Shown here: positions 1 to 6,978 of the stretch, piece by piece
How the letters are laid out: every line of letters starts with the position of its first letter
Numbering within the stretch: the first letter of the stretch is position 1
DNA from: Candidatus Agathobaculum pullicola
Lineage (GTDB): Bacteria; Bacillota; Clostridia; Oscillospirales; Butyricicoccaceae
DNA length: 36,889 bases
Assembly: GCA_019115085.1 (NCBI GenBank)
Contig: DXEF01000007.1
Location: 1-36,889 of the forward strand
Direction of reading: 5' to 3'
Notes under the pieces: model-generated
The model's database searches: none
What the model saw: only the letters and a program-made list of their open reading frames with translations
Told to the model about the DNA's origin: nothing
Translations under genes and position numbers: made by a program

Positions 1-662
1 CCATCACGCCGGAAAAACTTGCGGCGCTGCGGGCCGCAGGCGTCGGGCGCGTGAGCATCAACCCGCAGTCGATGGACGATGCGGTGCTGGCTGCTATCGG
101 GCGGCGGCACAGCGCGCAGGATGTGCTGTGCGCCTATGACGAGGCGCGTCAGGCGGGCTTTGAGGCAATCAACATGGATGTGATTGCGGGGCTGACCGGC
201 GATACTGCGGACAGCTTTGCACGGACGATGGATACGCTCATCGGTCTGGCACCCGAGAATATCACGGTGCATACGCTGGCCATCAAGCGCGGCGCGGATC
301 TCACTGATAAGGCTGCGGCCGCCGCACAGCGCGATATGGTTTCGCGTATGCTGGACGGCGCCTCGCACGCGCTGCAAGCGGCGGGCTACGGGCCATACTA
401 TCTGTACCGGCAGAAGTTTACCGCCGGCGGCTTTGAGAACGTCGGCTGGTGCAAACCGGATACCGAATGTTTTTACAATGTGACCATGATGGAAGAATTG
501 CAGACCATTCTGTCGCTGGGCGCGGGCGGCGTGTCCAAGCGCGTCGAGCGCACAACCGGCTGGATCGAGCGGACGAACAACCCCAAATATCCGCTCGAGT
601 ACATCCGTGCAGCCGACCGGCTGGCGGAAGGCAAACGCAAATTACTATTTCCCAAGCAATAA
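1..662 (+). CDS. hemZ: Oxygen-independent coproporphyrinogen III dehydrogenase HemZ, 3' part
   Basis: C-terminal 219 or so codons of a radical-SAM coproporphyrinogen III oxidase of the HemZ type; the open frame runs in from the left edge (first full codon at base 3), so the N-terminal CxxxCxxC cluster motif lies outside the window. The visible part has the HemN/HemZ signature RVSINPQSMDD, then GLTGDT, then a YLYRQK segment followed by GFENVGW, and ends with LGAGGVSKRV, which is typical of HemZ rather than HemN/HemW. The family performs oxidative decarboxylation of two propionate side chains in anaerobic haem synthesis. The stop is followed after 14 bases by the nucleoside kinase, so the two may be co-transcribed. 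Family assignment is confident; the first part of the gene cannot be judged. Confidence 0.9.
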   Translation, partial: ITPEKLAALRAAGVGRVSINPQSMDDAVLAAIGRRHSAQDVLCAYDEARQAGFEAINMDVIAGLTGDTADSFARTMDTLIGLAPENITVHTLAIKRGADLTDKAAAAAQRDMVSRMLDGASHALQAAGYGPYYLYRQKFTAGGFENVGWCKPDTECFYNVTMMEELQTILSLGAGGVSKRVERTTGWIERTNNPKYPLEYIRAADRLAEGKRKLLFPKQ

Positions 663-676
663 GGAGGGAACGGGTT

Positions 677-1600
677 ATGGCGGAATATACGCTCAAATAT
701 ATCAATCACCGTGCACGGTATGAGGCAGCGGATTTTATCCATAAATGTGAGCAGCATTATCATGCGCAGGTGCTCGCTGTAGCGGAAGAGATTGCGCGCA
801 ATAGCACGCAAAAGCCAATCGTATTGATCAACGGACCGTCCTCATCGGGCAAGACCACAACCAATGACCGCATTGCCCGCGCGCTGGAGACGCACGGCAT
901 TCGCGCGGAGATGATTTCGATGGACGATTATTACCGTACGGTCGGCACCTACGAAATTCCGCCCGATCCGGAAAACGGTGTGCCTGATTTGGAAAGTCCG
1001 GAGTGCATGAATTTGCCGCTTTTGAGCCAGCATCTGGCGCAGCTGGCGGAAGGACAGGAAATCAGCCTGCCGCGGTTTGAGTTTGAAACCCGCACCTCGA
1101 TTCCCGACGCGCGCACGCTGCGGCTTGATCCGGACGAGGTGGTGCTCATCGAGGGGATTCACTCCTTCAATCCCGTCATCATGGGAGATTTGGCGCATGC
1201 GGCGACCGGCGTGTATCTGTCAGTGGCCAGCGCGGTTGTGCCCGAGGAGGGGCCGCGGCTCGAGCCGTATATGCTGCGCTTTTTGCGCCGCGCCATGCGG
1301 GACAGCTTATTCCGCAATTCTCCGGTTGAGGAAACTCTGCATCAGTGGAATTCGGTGCGCCGCGGCGAGCGTCTGTATATCGCGCCGTATCGTGGGCAGG
1401 CTAACCTGACGGTGGATACGTTTTTGCCGTATGAGATCTGCATCCTGATGCAGCATTTGATGCTGCGGCTGCAACAACATGGACAGGAATTGGCTGGTGC
1501 GGATCTTGCGCCGATCGGTGCGGTGCTGGGGCAGGTGGCGCCGATTGATTATGCGGATTTCATTCCGGAGGACTCGGTGCTGCACGAGTTTATCGGCTGA
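677..1600 (+). CDS. Nucleoside (uridine) kinase family protein
   Basis: 307-residue P-loop kinase of the phosphoribulokinase/uridine kinase family, predicted to phosphorylate a nucleoside such as uridine with a nucleoside triphosphate. The Walker A motif GPSSSGKT is at residues 53-60, DDYY is at 83-86 and EGIHSFNP lies near the middle. Clostridial relatives often carry an extra N-terminal TGS or threonyl-tRNA-synthetase-like region; this protein is the short form without it. The start is ATG at 677, with the Shine-Dalgarno AAGGAGG at 661-667 nine bases upstream; longer in-frame starts lie inside hemZ and are not credible. It follows hemZ closely. The exact substrate cannot be read from the sequence. 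Confidence 0.85.
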   Translation: MAEYTLKYINHRARYEAADFIHKCEQHYHAQVLAVAEEIARNSTQKPIVLINGPSSSGKTTTNDRIARALETHGIRAEMISMDDYYRTVGTYEIPPDPENGVPDLESPECMNLPLLSQHLAQLAEGQEISLPRFEFETRTSIPDARTLRLDPDEVVLIEGIHSFNPVIMGDLAHAATGVYLSVASAVVPEEGPRLEPYMLRFLRRAMRDSLFRNSPVEETLHQWNSVRRGERLYIAPYRGQANLTVDTFLPYEICILMQHLMLRLQQHGQELAGADLAPIGAVLGQVAPIDYADFIPEDSVLHEFIG

Positions 1601-1615
1601 AATGGGCGCTGAAAC

Positions 1616-1644
1616 TTGCTTTTTGGCAGTGTGTGAAGTATAAT
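1616..1644 (+). promoter_or_regulatory. Sigma-A-type promoter for the zinc-ribbon gene
   Basis: TTGCTT (1616-1621), 17-base spacer, TATAAT (1639-1644), placed between the nucleoside kinase stop and the zinc-ribbon gene. It indicates a transcription unit separate from hemZ. Confidence 0.75.
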
Positions 1645-1690
1645 AAACCAAATATGGCGGTCTTTGGCCGCGCGAAAGGGGCGATGGGTG

Positions 1691-2083
1691 ATGGATGCAA
1701 AGGTACAATCGTTTCTGGACAAAATCAAGGTGATGGCGGAAAAAACCGGTAAGGCTGCCGGCCGCGCGGCGGACGCAGCGGGCAAAAAGGCGACTGAGCT
1801 TGCCGGGGCAACCCGTATTAATTTGCAGATTTTTGACCTCAATACCGAGTGCGAGGTGCTCTATAAGGAAATCGGTCGGATGGTTTACGAGCTGCACCGC
1901 GGCAACGAGGTTTCCAGCGATGAAATGGATGAGAAAATCGCTGCGGTAGACGCAAAACAGGAAAAGATTGCCTCTTTGCGTGAGGAACTGGCGGGCATGC
2001 GCACCATTGTGGTCTGCCCGCACTGCGGCAAAACATGCAGCCGAGAGGATGTGTATTGCTCGGGCTGCGGCGGCGCACTGTGA
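1691..2083 (+). CDS. Small coiled-coil protein with C-terminal zinc ribbon
   Basis: 130-residue protein of unknown role. An alanine- and lysine-rich N-terminal half is followed by a region with heptad-like E/K-rich sequence (roughly residues 50-105) that should be helical. The C-terminus is a compact zinc ribbon made of CPHCGK and YCSGCG, four cysteines in two CxxC knuckles. This architecture, with helices plus a terminal zinc knuckle, is common in Clostridia, but I recognise no characterised homologue. The start is ATG 1691 (a GTG sits immediately before it at 1688), with AAAGGGG about nine bases upstream. It has its own promoter, and no terminator is seen before the next gene. Confidence 0.8.
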   Translation: MDAKVQSFLDKIKVMAEKTGKAAGRAADAAGKKATELAGATRINLQIFDLNTECEVLYKEIGRMVYELHRGNEVSSDEMDEKIAAVDAKQEKIASLREELAGMRTIVVCPHCGKTCSREDVYCSGCGGAL

Positions 2084-2085
2084 AC

Positions 2086-2114
2086 ACATATTTCGGAGCG
2101 CCCTGCCATACGGT
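2086..2114 (+). promoter_or_regulatory. Candidate sigma-E-type sporulation promoter of the spoVB-like gene
   Basis: CATATT (2087-2092), exactly 14 bases, then CATACGGT (2107-2114). The Bacillus sigma-E consensus is roughly KMATATT, N14, CATACAMT. The spoVB gene of B. subtilis belongs to the sigma-E regulon, so the match sits where it would be expected. It is a sequence match only. Confidence 0.5.
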
Positions 2115-2145
2115 ACTATAAGAAAAAGCAAAGGGCGTGTAACGT

Positions 2146-3771
2146 TTGCAGCGAAAAAAGCAGAATTTTATCCAAGGCGCGGTCATTTTAATGGTTGCGA
2201 GCCTGATTGTAAAGGTGATCGGCGCGTTTTTCCAGATTCCGCTGCAGAACATGATCGGCGGGGAGCAGTCTCCGGCGTTCGGTCTGTTCAGCGCGGCGTA
2301 CCGCATCTATACGGCGATGCTCATTATCTCGACGGTCGGCCTGCCTGCCGCTCTGTCCAAAATGGTCGCCGAGGCGACGGCGTGCGGGCGTGAGCGCGAG
2401 GTGCGCCGGATTGTGCGCGTGGCGGCGGGCATTTTTGTGCCGGTCGGCGTGCTGGCAACGATGGTGCTGTTTTTCGGCGCGGGTACGTTTGCAAGCTGGA
2501 TTAAGAATCCGGATGCGCAGCTGGCGGTTATGGCAATCGCGCCGAGCGTTGCGATGGTAGCTATCCTATCGGTGTTCCGCGGATATTATCAGGGGCGTGC
2601 CAACATGGTGCCCACCGCGGTTTCTCAGGTGATCGAGGCGATGGGCAAGCTGTTTGCGGGTCTGGGTCTTGCGTATTATGCCAAGCAGCATGGTATGGAG
2701 GACGCGGTGGTCGCAGCGCTGACCGTGCTGGGTGTCACGCTGGGCGAGGTCGTGGCGGCGGGCTATATGCTTGTGCAGGCGGGCATCAGCCGTCGGCGCA
2801 GCGAGCCGGTGCACCTGCTGAGCGATGCAATCCGCCCGACGCGGGAGCTGGCCAAAACGCTGCTTTCGCTTTCCATTCCGATTACAATTAGCTCGGCGGT
2901 GATGAGTCTGACCGACCTTATCGACGTGGCGCTGATTGCTGCGCGGCTGCAAAGCCCGGCAGTCGGCATGTCGGCCGAGGCGGCAACCACCGCTTACGGC
3001 ATCTATACCGGTACAGTCAATTTCTTTAACTTACCGCAGACACTCATCACGGCGCTGGCGGTCAGTGTACTGCCCACTATTGCAAGCGCACGGGCGTCCC
3101 AGAATTTCACCAAGGTGTCCAAAACCATGGGAACAACGCTGCGTTTGACCATGATTATCACGCTGCCGGCGGGAGTGGGGTTCTTATTGCTGTCCGGCCC
3201 AATCCTGCGCATGTTCTACTCGGTGGGGGTATCCGAGCAAGGCGGCCCGCTCATGGCGATGCTGGGGGTTGCCGTGCCGGCGGTGGCGCTGGTTGCGGTG
3301 ACCAACGCCACTTTGCAAGCGTTCGGACGCATTGACTTACCGCTTATTTCCATGTTTTTGGGTGCGGTGGTCAAGATGCTGGGTGACTATTATCTCATCG
3401 GTAATCCGGAGTTTGGTATTTTAGGAGCGCCTATCAGTACGGCGGTGTGTTACTGGCTGATTGCGTTGCTCAACCTGTTCCATATTGGGCGGCTGTCGCA
3501 TGCGCTGCCGCCGCTGGGTAAAACAGTGGGACGGCCGCTTGCGGCAACCATCGGTATGGGGGCGGCAACCTATATTTGTCATACGGTATTGCTGCGGGTA
3601 TTGGATACCGCGCCAGGCACGCTTTTGGATAAGCTGGTGACGCTGGTCGCAATCGCAGTTGCGGCGGCGGTCTATGTTGTCTTGCTGCTGCTGCTGCGCG
3701 CCATTGAGCGTGAGGATGTGCTGCTGCTGCCAAAGGGTGAAAAAATTGCGAATCTATTACATTTGAAGTGA
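2146..3771 (+). CDS. SpoVB-like polysaccharide/lipid flippase (MOP superfamily)
   Basis: 541-residue integral membrane protein of the MOP flippase superfamily (SpoVB/MurJ/YabM type), predicted to flip lipid-linked cell-wall precursors across the membrane, probably for spore cortex or peptidoglycan synthesis. The N-terminus (NFIQGAVILMVASLIVKVIG, then FQIPL) is typical of SpoVB proteins, and about 14 hydrophobic segments span the length. The start is taken as TTG 2146 with AAGGG about ten bases upstream; the next in-frame ATG would remove the first membrane segment. It heads the conserved cluster and is preceded by a sigma-E-like promoter. It could be a vegetative MurJ-like flippase instead; position and promoter favour sporulation. 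Confidence 0.85.
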   Translation: MQRKKQNFIQGAVILMVASLIVKVIGAFFQIPLQNMIGGEQSPAFGLFSAAYRIYTAMLIISTVGLPAALSKMVAEATACGREREVRRIVRVAAGIFVPVGVLATMVLFFGAGTFASWIKNPDAQLAVMAIAPSVAMVAILSVFRGYYQGRANMVPTAVSQVIEAMGKLFAGLGLAYYAKQHGMEDAVVAALTVLGVTLGEVVAAGYMLVQAGISRRRSEPVHLLSDAIRPTRELAKTLLSLSIPITISSAVMSLTDLIDVALIAARLQSPAVGMSAEAATTAYGIYTGTVNFFNLPQTLITALAVSVLPTIASARASQNFTKVSKTMGTTLRLTMIITLPAGVGFLLLSGPILRMFYSVGVSEQGGPLMAMLGVAVPAVALVAVTNATLQAFGRIDLPLISMFLGAVVKMLGDYYLIGNPEFGILGAPISTAVCYWLIALLNLFHIGRLSHALPPLGKTVGRPLAATIGMGAATYICHTVLLRVLDTAPGTLLDKLVTLVAIAVAAAVYVVLLLLLRAIEREDVLLLPKGEKIANLLHLK

Positions 3772-3787
3772 GCGGGAAGTGCGAAAA

Positions 3788-4579
3788 ATGGTTGATTTTC
3801 AGCAAAAAGAGAAGTATGATTTTCAAGATTTACTGCGGATTATGGAAATTTTGCGCGCGCCGGACGGCTGCATGTGGGATCGGGAGCAGGACCATCAGTC
3901 CATCCGCCGAAATTTTATTGAGGAAACGTATGAGGTCTGTGAGGCCATCGACGAGCAGGATGCCGAGCATCTGAAGGAAGAACTGGGCGACGTGCTGCTG
4001 CAGGTCGTGTTCCATGCGCAGATGGAGAAGGAAAAGGGCGTATTTGACATCGGAGGCGTCGCGGACGGCGTGTGCAAAAAGCTGATTTTCCGGCATCCAC
4101 ACATTTTCGGCTCGGTGGAGGTCGGCTCGTCCGAGGAAATTCTGCGCAACTGGGATGCGCTCAAGCGTGTGGAAAAGCATCAGGAGACCGATACTTCCGC
4201 GCTTGACAGCGTCGCGCGCAGCCTGCCCGGTCTTATCCGTGCGGAAAAGCTGCAAAAAAAGGCAGCAAAGGTCGGCTTTGACTGGGAAAACGTGCAGGGT
4301 GCTTTTGATAAGGTCGGCGAGGAGACGCTCGAGTTGCAGCAAGCGATGGATGGCAATGGCGACGCGGAAGAGGAACTGGGCGATCTGCTGTTTGCGGTGG
4401 TCAATGTGGCGCGGCATTTGAAGGTTGACCCGGAGCGCGCGCTGGAAAAGACCTGCGATAAATTCATCAGCCGCTTTGCCTCAATGGAACGGCAGGCGCG
4501 CGCAGAGGACAAGGCTCTGTCCGATTTGCCGCTGGAGGCATTGGATGCACTTTGGAATAAAGCAAAGGAAACCGAATGA
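3788..4579 (+). CDS. mazG: Nucleoside triphosphate pyrophosphohydrolase MazG
   Basis: 263-residue all-alpha NTP pyrophosphatase that hydrolyses (d)NTPs to NMP and pyrophosphate as a housekeeping enzyme. Two MazG repeats are visible: the first with EETYEV and EELGDVLLQVVFH, the second with EETLEL and EELGDLLFAV. These E-x-x-E and E-x-x-D elements bind magnesium. It lacks the N-terminal methylase-like domain of the Bacillus orthologue YabN and resembles the E. coli-length protein. The start is ATG 3788; the GTG at 3779 has no room for a ribosome-binding site. It lies 16 bases after the flippase stop and leads into the HU gene, so the three are probably one transcript. Confidence 0.93.
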   Translation: MVDFQQKEKYDFQDLLRIMEILRAPDGCMWDREQDHQSIRRNFIEETYEVCEAIDEQDAEHLKEELGDVLLQVVFHAQMEKEKGVFDIGGVADGVCKKLIFRHPHIFGSVEVGSSEEILRNWDALKRVEKHQETDTSALDSVARSLPGLIRAEKLQKKAAKVGFDWENVQGAFDKVGEETLELQQAMDGNGDAEEELGDLLFAVVNVARHLKVDPERALEKTCDKFISRFASMERQARAEDKALSDLPLEALDALWNKAKETE

Positions 4580-4596
4580 CAAACGGAGGTACACGC

Positions 4597-4875
4597 ATGA
4601 AAAAAAGCGAATTTGTCACGCTCGTTGCGGACAGAACCGGGCTGTCGAAAAAGGATACGGAAAAGACAATGGATGCGATTTTTGAAGCCATTGGCGACGC
4701 GCTTGTATCCGGTGATAAGGTGCAGTTCGGCGGTTTTGGATCGTTTGAGACAAAGCAGCGTGCCGCGCGTACAGGACATAATCCGCGCACGGGCGAGGAG
4801 ATCGAAATCGCTGCGGCGATAACGCCGGTCTTTAAGCCCAGCAAAACTCTCAAGGATAAGGTGGATAAAAAGTAA
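4597..4875 (+). CDS. HU family DNA-binding protein
   Basis: 92-residue nucleoid protein of the HU/IHF family: a helical dimerisation core followed by the GFGSFETKQRAARTGHNPRT segment, which forms the start of the DNA-binding beta arm, and a C-terminal strand/helix. HU homodimers bend and compact DNA. Shine-Dalgarno CGGAGGT (4584-4590) is six bases before ATG. The stop is one base before the GTG start of rqcP, a tight coupling typical of Clostridia, where HU is inserted in this cluster. Confidence 0.95.
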   Translation: MKKSEFVTLVADRTGLSKKDTEKTMDAIFEAIGDALVSGDKVQFGGFGSFETKQRAARTGHNPRTGEEIEIAAAITPVFKPSKTLKDKVDKK

Positions 4876-4876
4876 C

Positions 4877-5119
4877 GTGAGACTGGATAAATATCTCAAG
4901 GTTTCCCGCCTGATTAAGCGCCGTACTGTGGCCAATGATGCGTGTGACGCAGCGCGTATCACGGTCAACGGCAAGCCCGCCAAGGCTTCATATCAGGTTA
5001 AAACGGGTGACATCATCGAAATTGCGTTCGGCCAGCGCACCATGAAGGTGGAAGTGCTCGCCATCGCGGAGCACGCCCTGAAGGCAGACGCTGCCGCTCT
5101 GTATCGGGAGATCTCCTGA
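4877..5119 (+). CDS. rqcP: S4-domain ribosome quality-control protein RqcP (YabO)
   Basis: 80-residue protein made almost entirely of an S4 RNA-binding fold (MRLDKYLKVSRLIKRRTVA, then the INGKPAK-like turn VNGKPAKASYQVKTGD). RqcP binds 23S rRNA on split 50S subunits and works with RqcH during C-terminal alanine tailing of stalled nascent chains. It starts at GTG 4877, one base after the HU stop, so translation is probably coupled. The gene is followed directly by a strong terminator. Confidence 0.92.
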   Translation: MRLDKYLKVSRLIKRRTVANDACDAARITVNGKPAKASYQVKTGDIIEIAFGQRTMKVEVLAIAEHALKADAAALYREIS

Positions 5120-5130
5120 TTGGGTGCTAA

Positions 5131-5175
5131 AACATCCCGTCCCTTCATAGGATGAAGGGAGCGGGATGTTTTTTT
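5131..5175 (+). terminator. Strong intrinsic terminator after rqcP
   Basis: Two stacked helices, AACATCCCG (5131-5139) with CGGGATGTT (5162-5170) and CCCTTCAT (5141-5148) with ATGAAGGG (5152-5159), followed by seven T (5169-5175). It ends only five bases before the yabP Shine-Dalgarno. Confidence 0.9.
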
Positions 5176-5193
5176 GCAGGGAGGGAATGGCTG

Positions 5194-5478
5194 ATGGCAT
5201 CCGAAGATCGCAACAGGGAAATGCCGCATAATATCATTCTGGAAGGCCGGGAAAAGCTGTCTATTTCCGGCGTTTTGGACGTGCAGAGTTTTGATGAGGA
5301 GCAGGTGCTGCTGGAAACGGTGCGCGGCATGGTGGTGGTGCGCGGACAGGGACTGCATGTCGAGCGGCTGCAGCTGGAGGCAGGCGAGTTGATTGTCGAA
5401 GGCGAGATAGGGCTAATCGAATACGATGACAGCGTGCAGCCGCGCGATAGCTGGTTCAAACGACTGTTCGGCGGGTGA
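5194..5478 (+). CDS. yabP: Sporulation protein YabP
   Basis: 94-residue YabP/YqfC-family protein, with the signature PHNIILEGREKLSISGVLDV, a central beta-rich segment containing VRGQGLHV, and ending VEGEI-GLIEY. In Bacillus it is made in the mother cell under sigma-E and is required for spore formation; the mechanism is not established. The start is ATG 5194, eight bases after GGAGGG (5180-5185); upstream in-frame codons lie in the terminator. It is separated from rqcP by the terminator and followed seven bases later by yabQ. No clear promoter fits between terminator and start. Confidence 0.92.
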   Translation: MASEDRNREMPHNIILEGREKLSISGVLDVQSFDEEQVLLETVRGMVVVRGQGLHVERLQLEAGELIVEGEIGLIEYDDSVQPRDSWFKRLFGG

Positions 5479-5484
5479 AGCGGT

Positions 5485-5943
5485 ATGGAGGTGTTTTCCA
5501 ATCAGGAGCAGCTGCGGCTGTTTCTGCAAAGCGTTCTGCTTGGCGCCGGCCTTGCCGTAGTGTACGACCTGCTGCGCGCCCCCCGTCGGGTATTCGGGTT
5601 CGGTTGGGCTGCAACCGCGGTCTGCGACGCATTTTTCTGGCTGGTGCTGCTATTGGCGCTGTTTGAATTCAATCTGCTGTTCGCAACCGGCCAGAACCGC
5701 TATTTTGTACTGGCCGGCGCGGCTGGCGGCGCTATTTTGTACTTTCAGCTGCTCAGCGGTGTGGTGCTGACTGTGCTGGAGGGTGTGCTGCACGGAATAG
5801 TTCGCTTTGTGGCCGGCCTCTGCTGGCTGGGCAGAACCGTCCGACAGCGTTGGCAGCAAAGCCCGCTGGTGGGAAAAATCCGATTTTTTGCAAAAAAGTT
5901 TGAAAAACCCTCTTCCATTTTTCGTGGAAAAGGTATAAAATAA
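5485..5943 (+). CDS. yabQ: Spore cortex biosynthesis protein YabQ
   Basis: 152-residue membrane protein of the YabQ family. A first hydrophobic segment (about residues 12-28) contains GLAVVYDLLR, the conserved family motif; further membrane segments lie at about 42-65, 70-92 and 93-110, followed by a basic cytoplasmic tail. B. subtilis YabQ is a mother-cell protein needed for spore cortex formation. It follows yabP by six bases, and no strong Shine-Dalgarno is seen, which suggests translational coupling. Confidence 0.9.
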   Translation: MEVFSNQEQLRLFLQSVLLGAGLAVVYDLLRAPRRVFGFGWAATAVCDAFFWLVLLLALFEFNLLFATGQNRYFVLAGAAGGAILYFQLLSGVVLTVLEGVLHGIVRFVAGLCWLGRTVRQRWQQSPLVGKIRFFAKKFEKPSSIFRGKGIK

Positions 5944-5990
5944 AATCCAGATCAGTTTGACGCGGACAGACAGTACGAGGTGAGAAAACG

Positions 5991-6272
5991 GTGTCGAAGC
6001 GGAAAATGCCGGTTGTGGTAAAAATAGCGATGCTGGCGTTTCTGCTCTATGCGGTGGTCACAATCGTTCGGCTGCAGTCTCAGATTGCGGATAAGCAGGC
6101 GGAGTTGGACTCCCTGAACCAGCAGGTACAGGAATATCAGGAAGCCAACGAATTATTGCGGCAGGAAATGCAAAACGGCATTACTGAGGAGGATATCGGT
6201 GAGCTGGCCCGTTCTGAACTGAGCTATGCGGAACCCGGGGAACGTGTTTTTGTGGACACCTCCAGCCGGTAA
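5991..6272 (+). CDS. divIC: Septum formation initiator DivIC/FtsB
   Basis: 93-residue bitopic membrane protein: short basic cytoplasmic end, one membrane helix (about residues 8-26), then a coiled coil with LDSLNQQVQEYQEANELLRQ and a short extracellular end containing ELARSELSYAEPGE, the FtsB/DivIC pattern. It forms a complex with FtsL and DivIB (FtsLBQ) that activates septal peptidoglycan synthesis. It starts at GTG 5991 with AGGTGA (5978-5983) upstream. Placed between yabQ and the S1 gene exactly as in Bacillus. Confidence 0.9.
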   Translation: MSKRKMPVVVKIAMLAFLLYAVVTIVRLQSQIADKQAELDSLNQQVQEYQEANELLRQEMQNGITEEDIGELARSELSYAEPGERVFVDTSSR

Positions 6273-6306
6273 AAGGGAAAAGATTAACGGAGGCAAAAAA
6301 ACTTAT

Positions 6307-6762
6307 ATGGATTTGGCAGTGGGAACGATTGTAGAAGGCAAGGTAACCGGCATTACCAAATTCGGCGCGTTCGTTGCGTTGCCGGAGGGCAAGTCGGGCA
6401 TGGTGCATATCTCTGAGGTTGCGTCCAGCTTTGTCAACGACATCAAGGATTTTCTGCAGGAAGGGCAGACGGTTAAGGTCAAGATCATCAATATCGATCA
6501 GGCCGGACGCATCAACCTTTCGATTAAGAAAGCGCAGCCACAGGAGCAGCACCCGGAGCGGTCAGGCGGCTTTGCGGCCCGTCAGCCGCGTTTTCAGCAG
6601 CGTTCCGCTGCACCGCGGGGACGTGCGGCACAGCAGCCCAAGGACCCTGCGACGATGAGTTTTGAGGATAAACTAAAGGCGTTTATGTCGGACAGCGAAA
6701 GCCGTCAGGCGGATGTCCGTCATGCGACCGACCGTAAGAATGGTTCGCGCAGACGCAGATAA
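6307..6762 (+). CDS. S1 RNA-binding domain protein (YabR type)
   Basis: 151-residue protein with one S1 domain at residues 1-75 (VGTIVEGKVTGITKFGAFVA, KSGMVHISEV, VKVKIINIDQAGRINLSIKK) and a low-complexity Q/R/P-rich tail. S1 folds bind single-stranded RNA; the Bacillus orthologue YabR sits in the same place and has no fixed role, although relatives interact with the ribosome. The start is ATG 6307. The ACGGAGG at 6287-6293 is 13 bases away, longer than usual, but there is no other start in frame nearby. Confidence 0.9.
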   Translation: MDLAVGTIVEGKVTGITKFGAFVALPEGKSGMVHISEVASSFVNDIKDFLQEGQTVKVKIINIDQAGRINLSIKKAQPQEQHPERSGGFAARQPRFQQRSAAPRGRAAQQPKDPATMSFEDKLKAFMSDSESRQADVRHATDRKNGSRRRR

Positions 6763-6766
6763 ACAG

Positions 6767-6798
6767 AAAAACCGAGGGTGACCTCGGTTTTGTTTTTA
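6767..6798 (+). terminator. Terminator ending the spoVB-yabR cluster
   Basis: AAAACCGAGG (6768-6777), loop GTGA, CCTCGGTTTT (6782-6791), then further T-rich bases. It would work in both directions. Confidence 0.88.
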
Positions 6799-6833
6799 TT
6801 ATACAGTATCCGACAGATTTTGCGCAATCTCAT

Positions 6834-6923
6834 AAAAAATGCGCCCTTCCTTGCGGAAGAGCGCCAAAAGTAGGATTGTGGGGATAAAGATATGAACGGT
6901 GCATGGCAGCTTTTCAACTGCCA
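6834..6923 (-). ncRNA. Candidate small RNA in the yabR-amidohydrolase gap
   Basis: A minus-strand unit of about 90 nt bounded by a near-perfect promoter and an intrinsic terminator, with no convincing gene. Near its 5' end is CATGGCAG / CTGCCATG (plus-strand 6902-6909 and 6918-6925), an 8-bp hairpin whose outer bases straddle the predicted start of transcription. Its 3' end is GCGCTCTTCC-loop-GGAAGGGCGC followed by a T run (plus-strand 6834-6863). A 41-codon frame starts at 6924 with no ribosome-binding site and runs through the terminator; it would have to be leaderless and I do not favour it. No known RNA family was recognised. Confidence 0.5.
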
Positions 6924-6928
6924 TGATT

Positions 6929-6957
6929 AATATACCATATTTTACCATATATGTCAA
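6929..6957 (-). promoter_or_regulatory. Minus-strand promoter of the candidate small RNA
   Basis: Read on the minus strand: TTGACA (plus 6952-6957), 17-base spacer, TATATT (plus 6929-6934). Eleven of twelve hexamer positions match the vegetative consensus at ideal spacing. It points away from the amidohydrolase gene. Confidence 0.75.
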
Positions 6958-6978
6958 TGCTTTTTTAAAGAGGTTTTC

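Noticed and set aside
449-676. Longer N-terminus for the nucleoside kinase
   Set aside because: It overlaps hemZ in another frame, and the AAGGAGG at 661-667 clearly fixes the start at 677.
6793-6827. Second minus-strand promoter (TTGCGC, 18 bases, TATAAT) pointing into the S1-domain gene
   Set aside because: Any transcript would meet the bidirectional terminator at 6768-6791 within about 25 bases.
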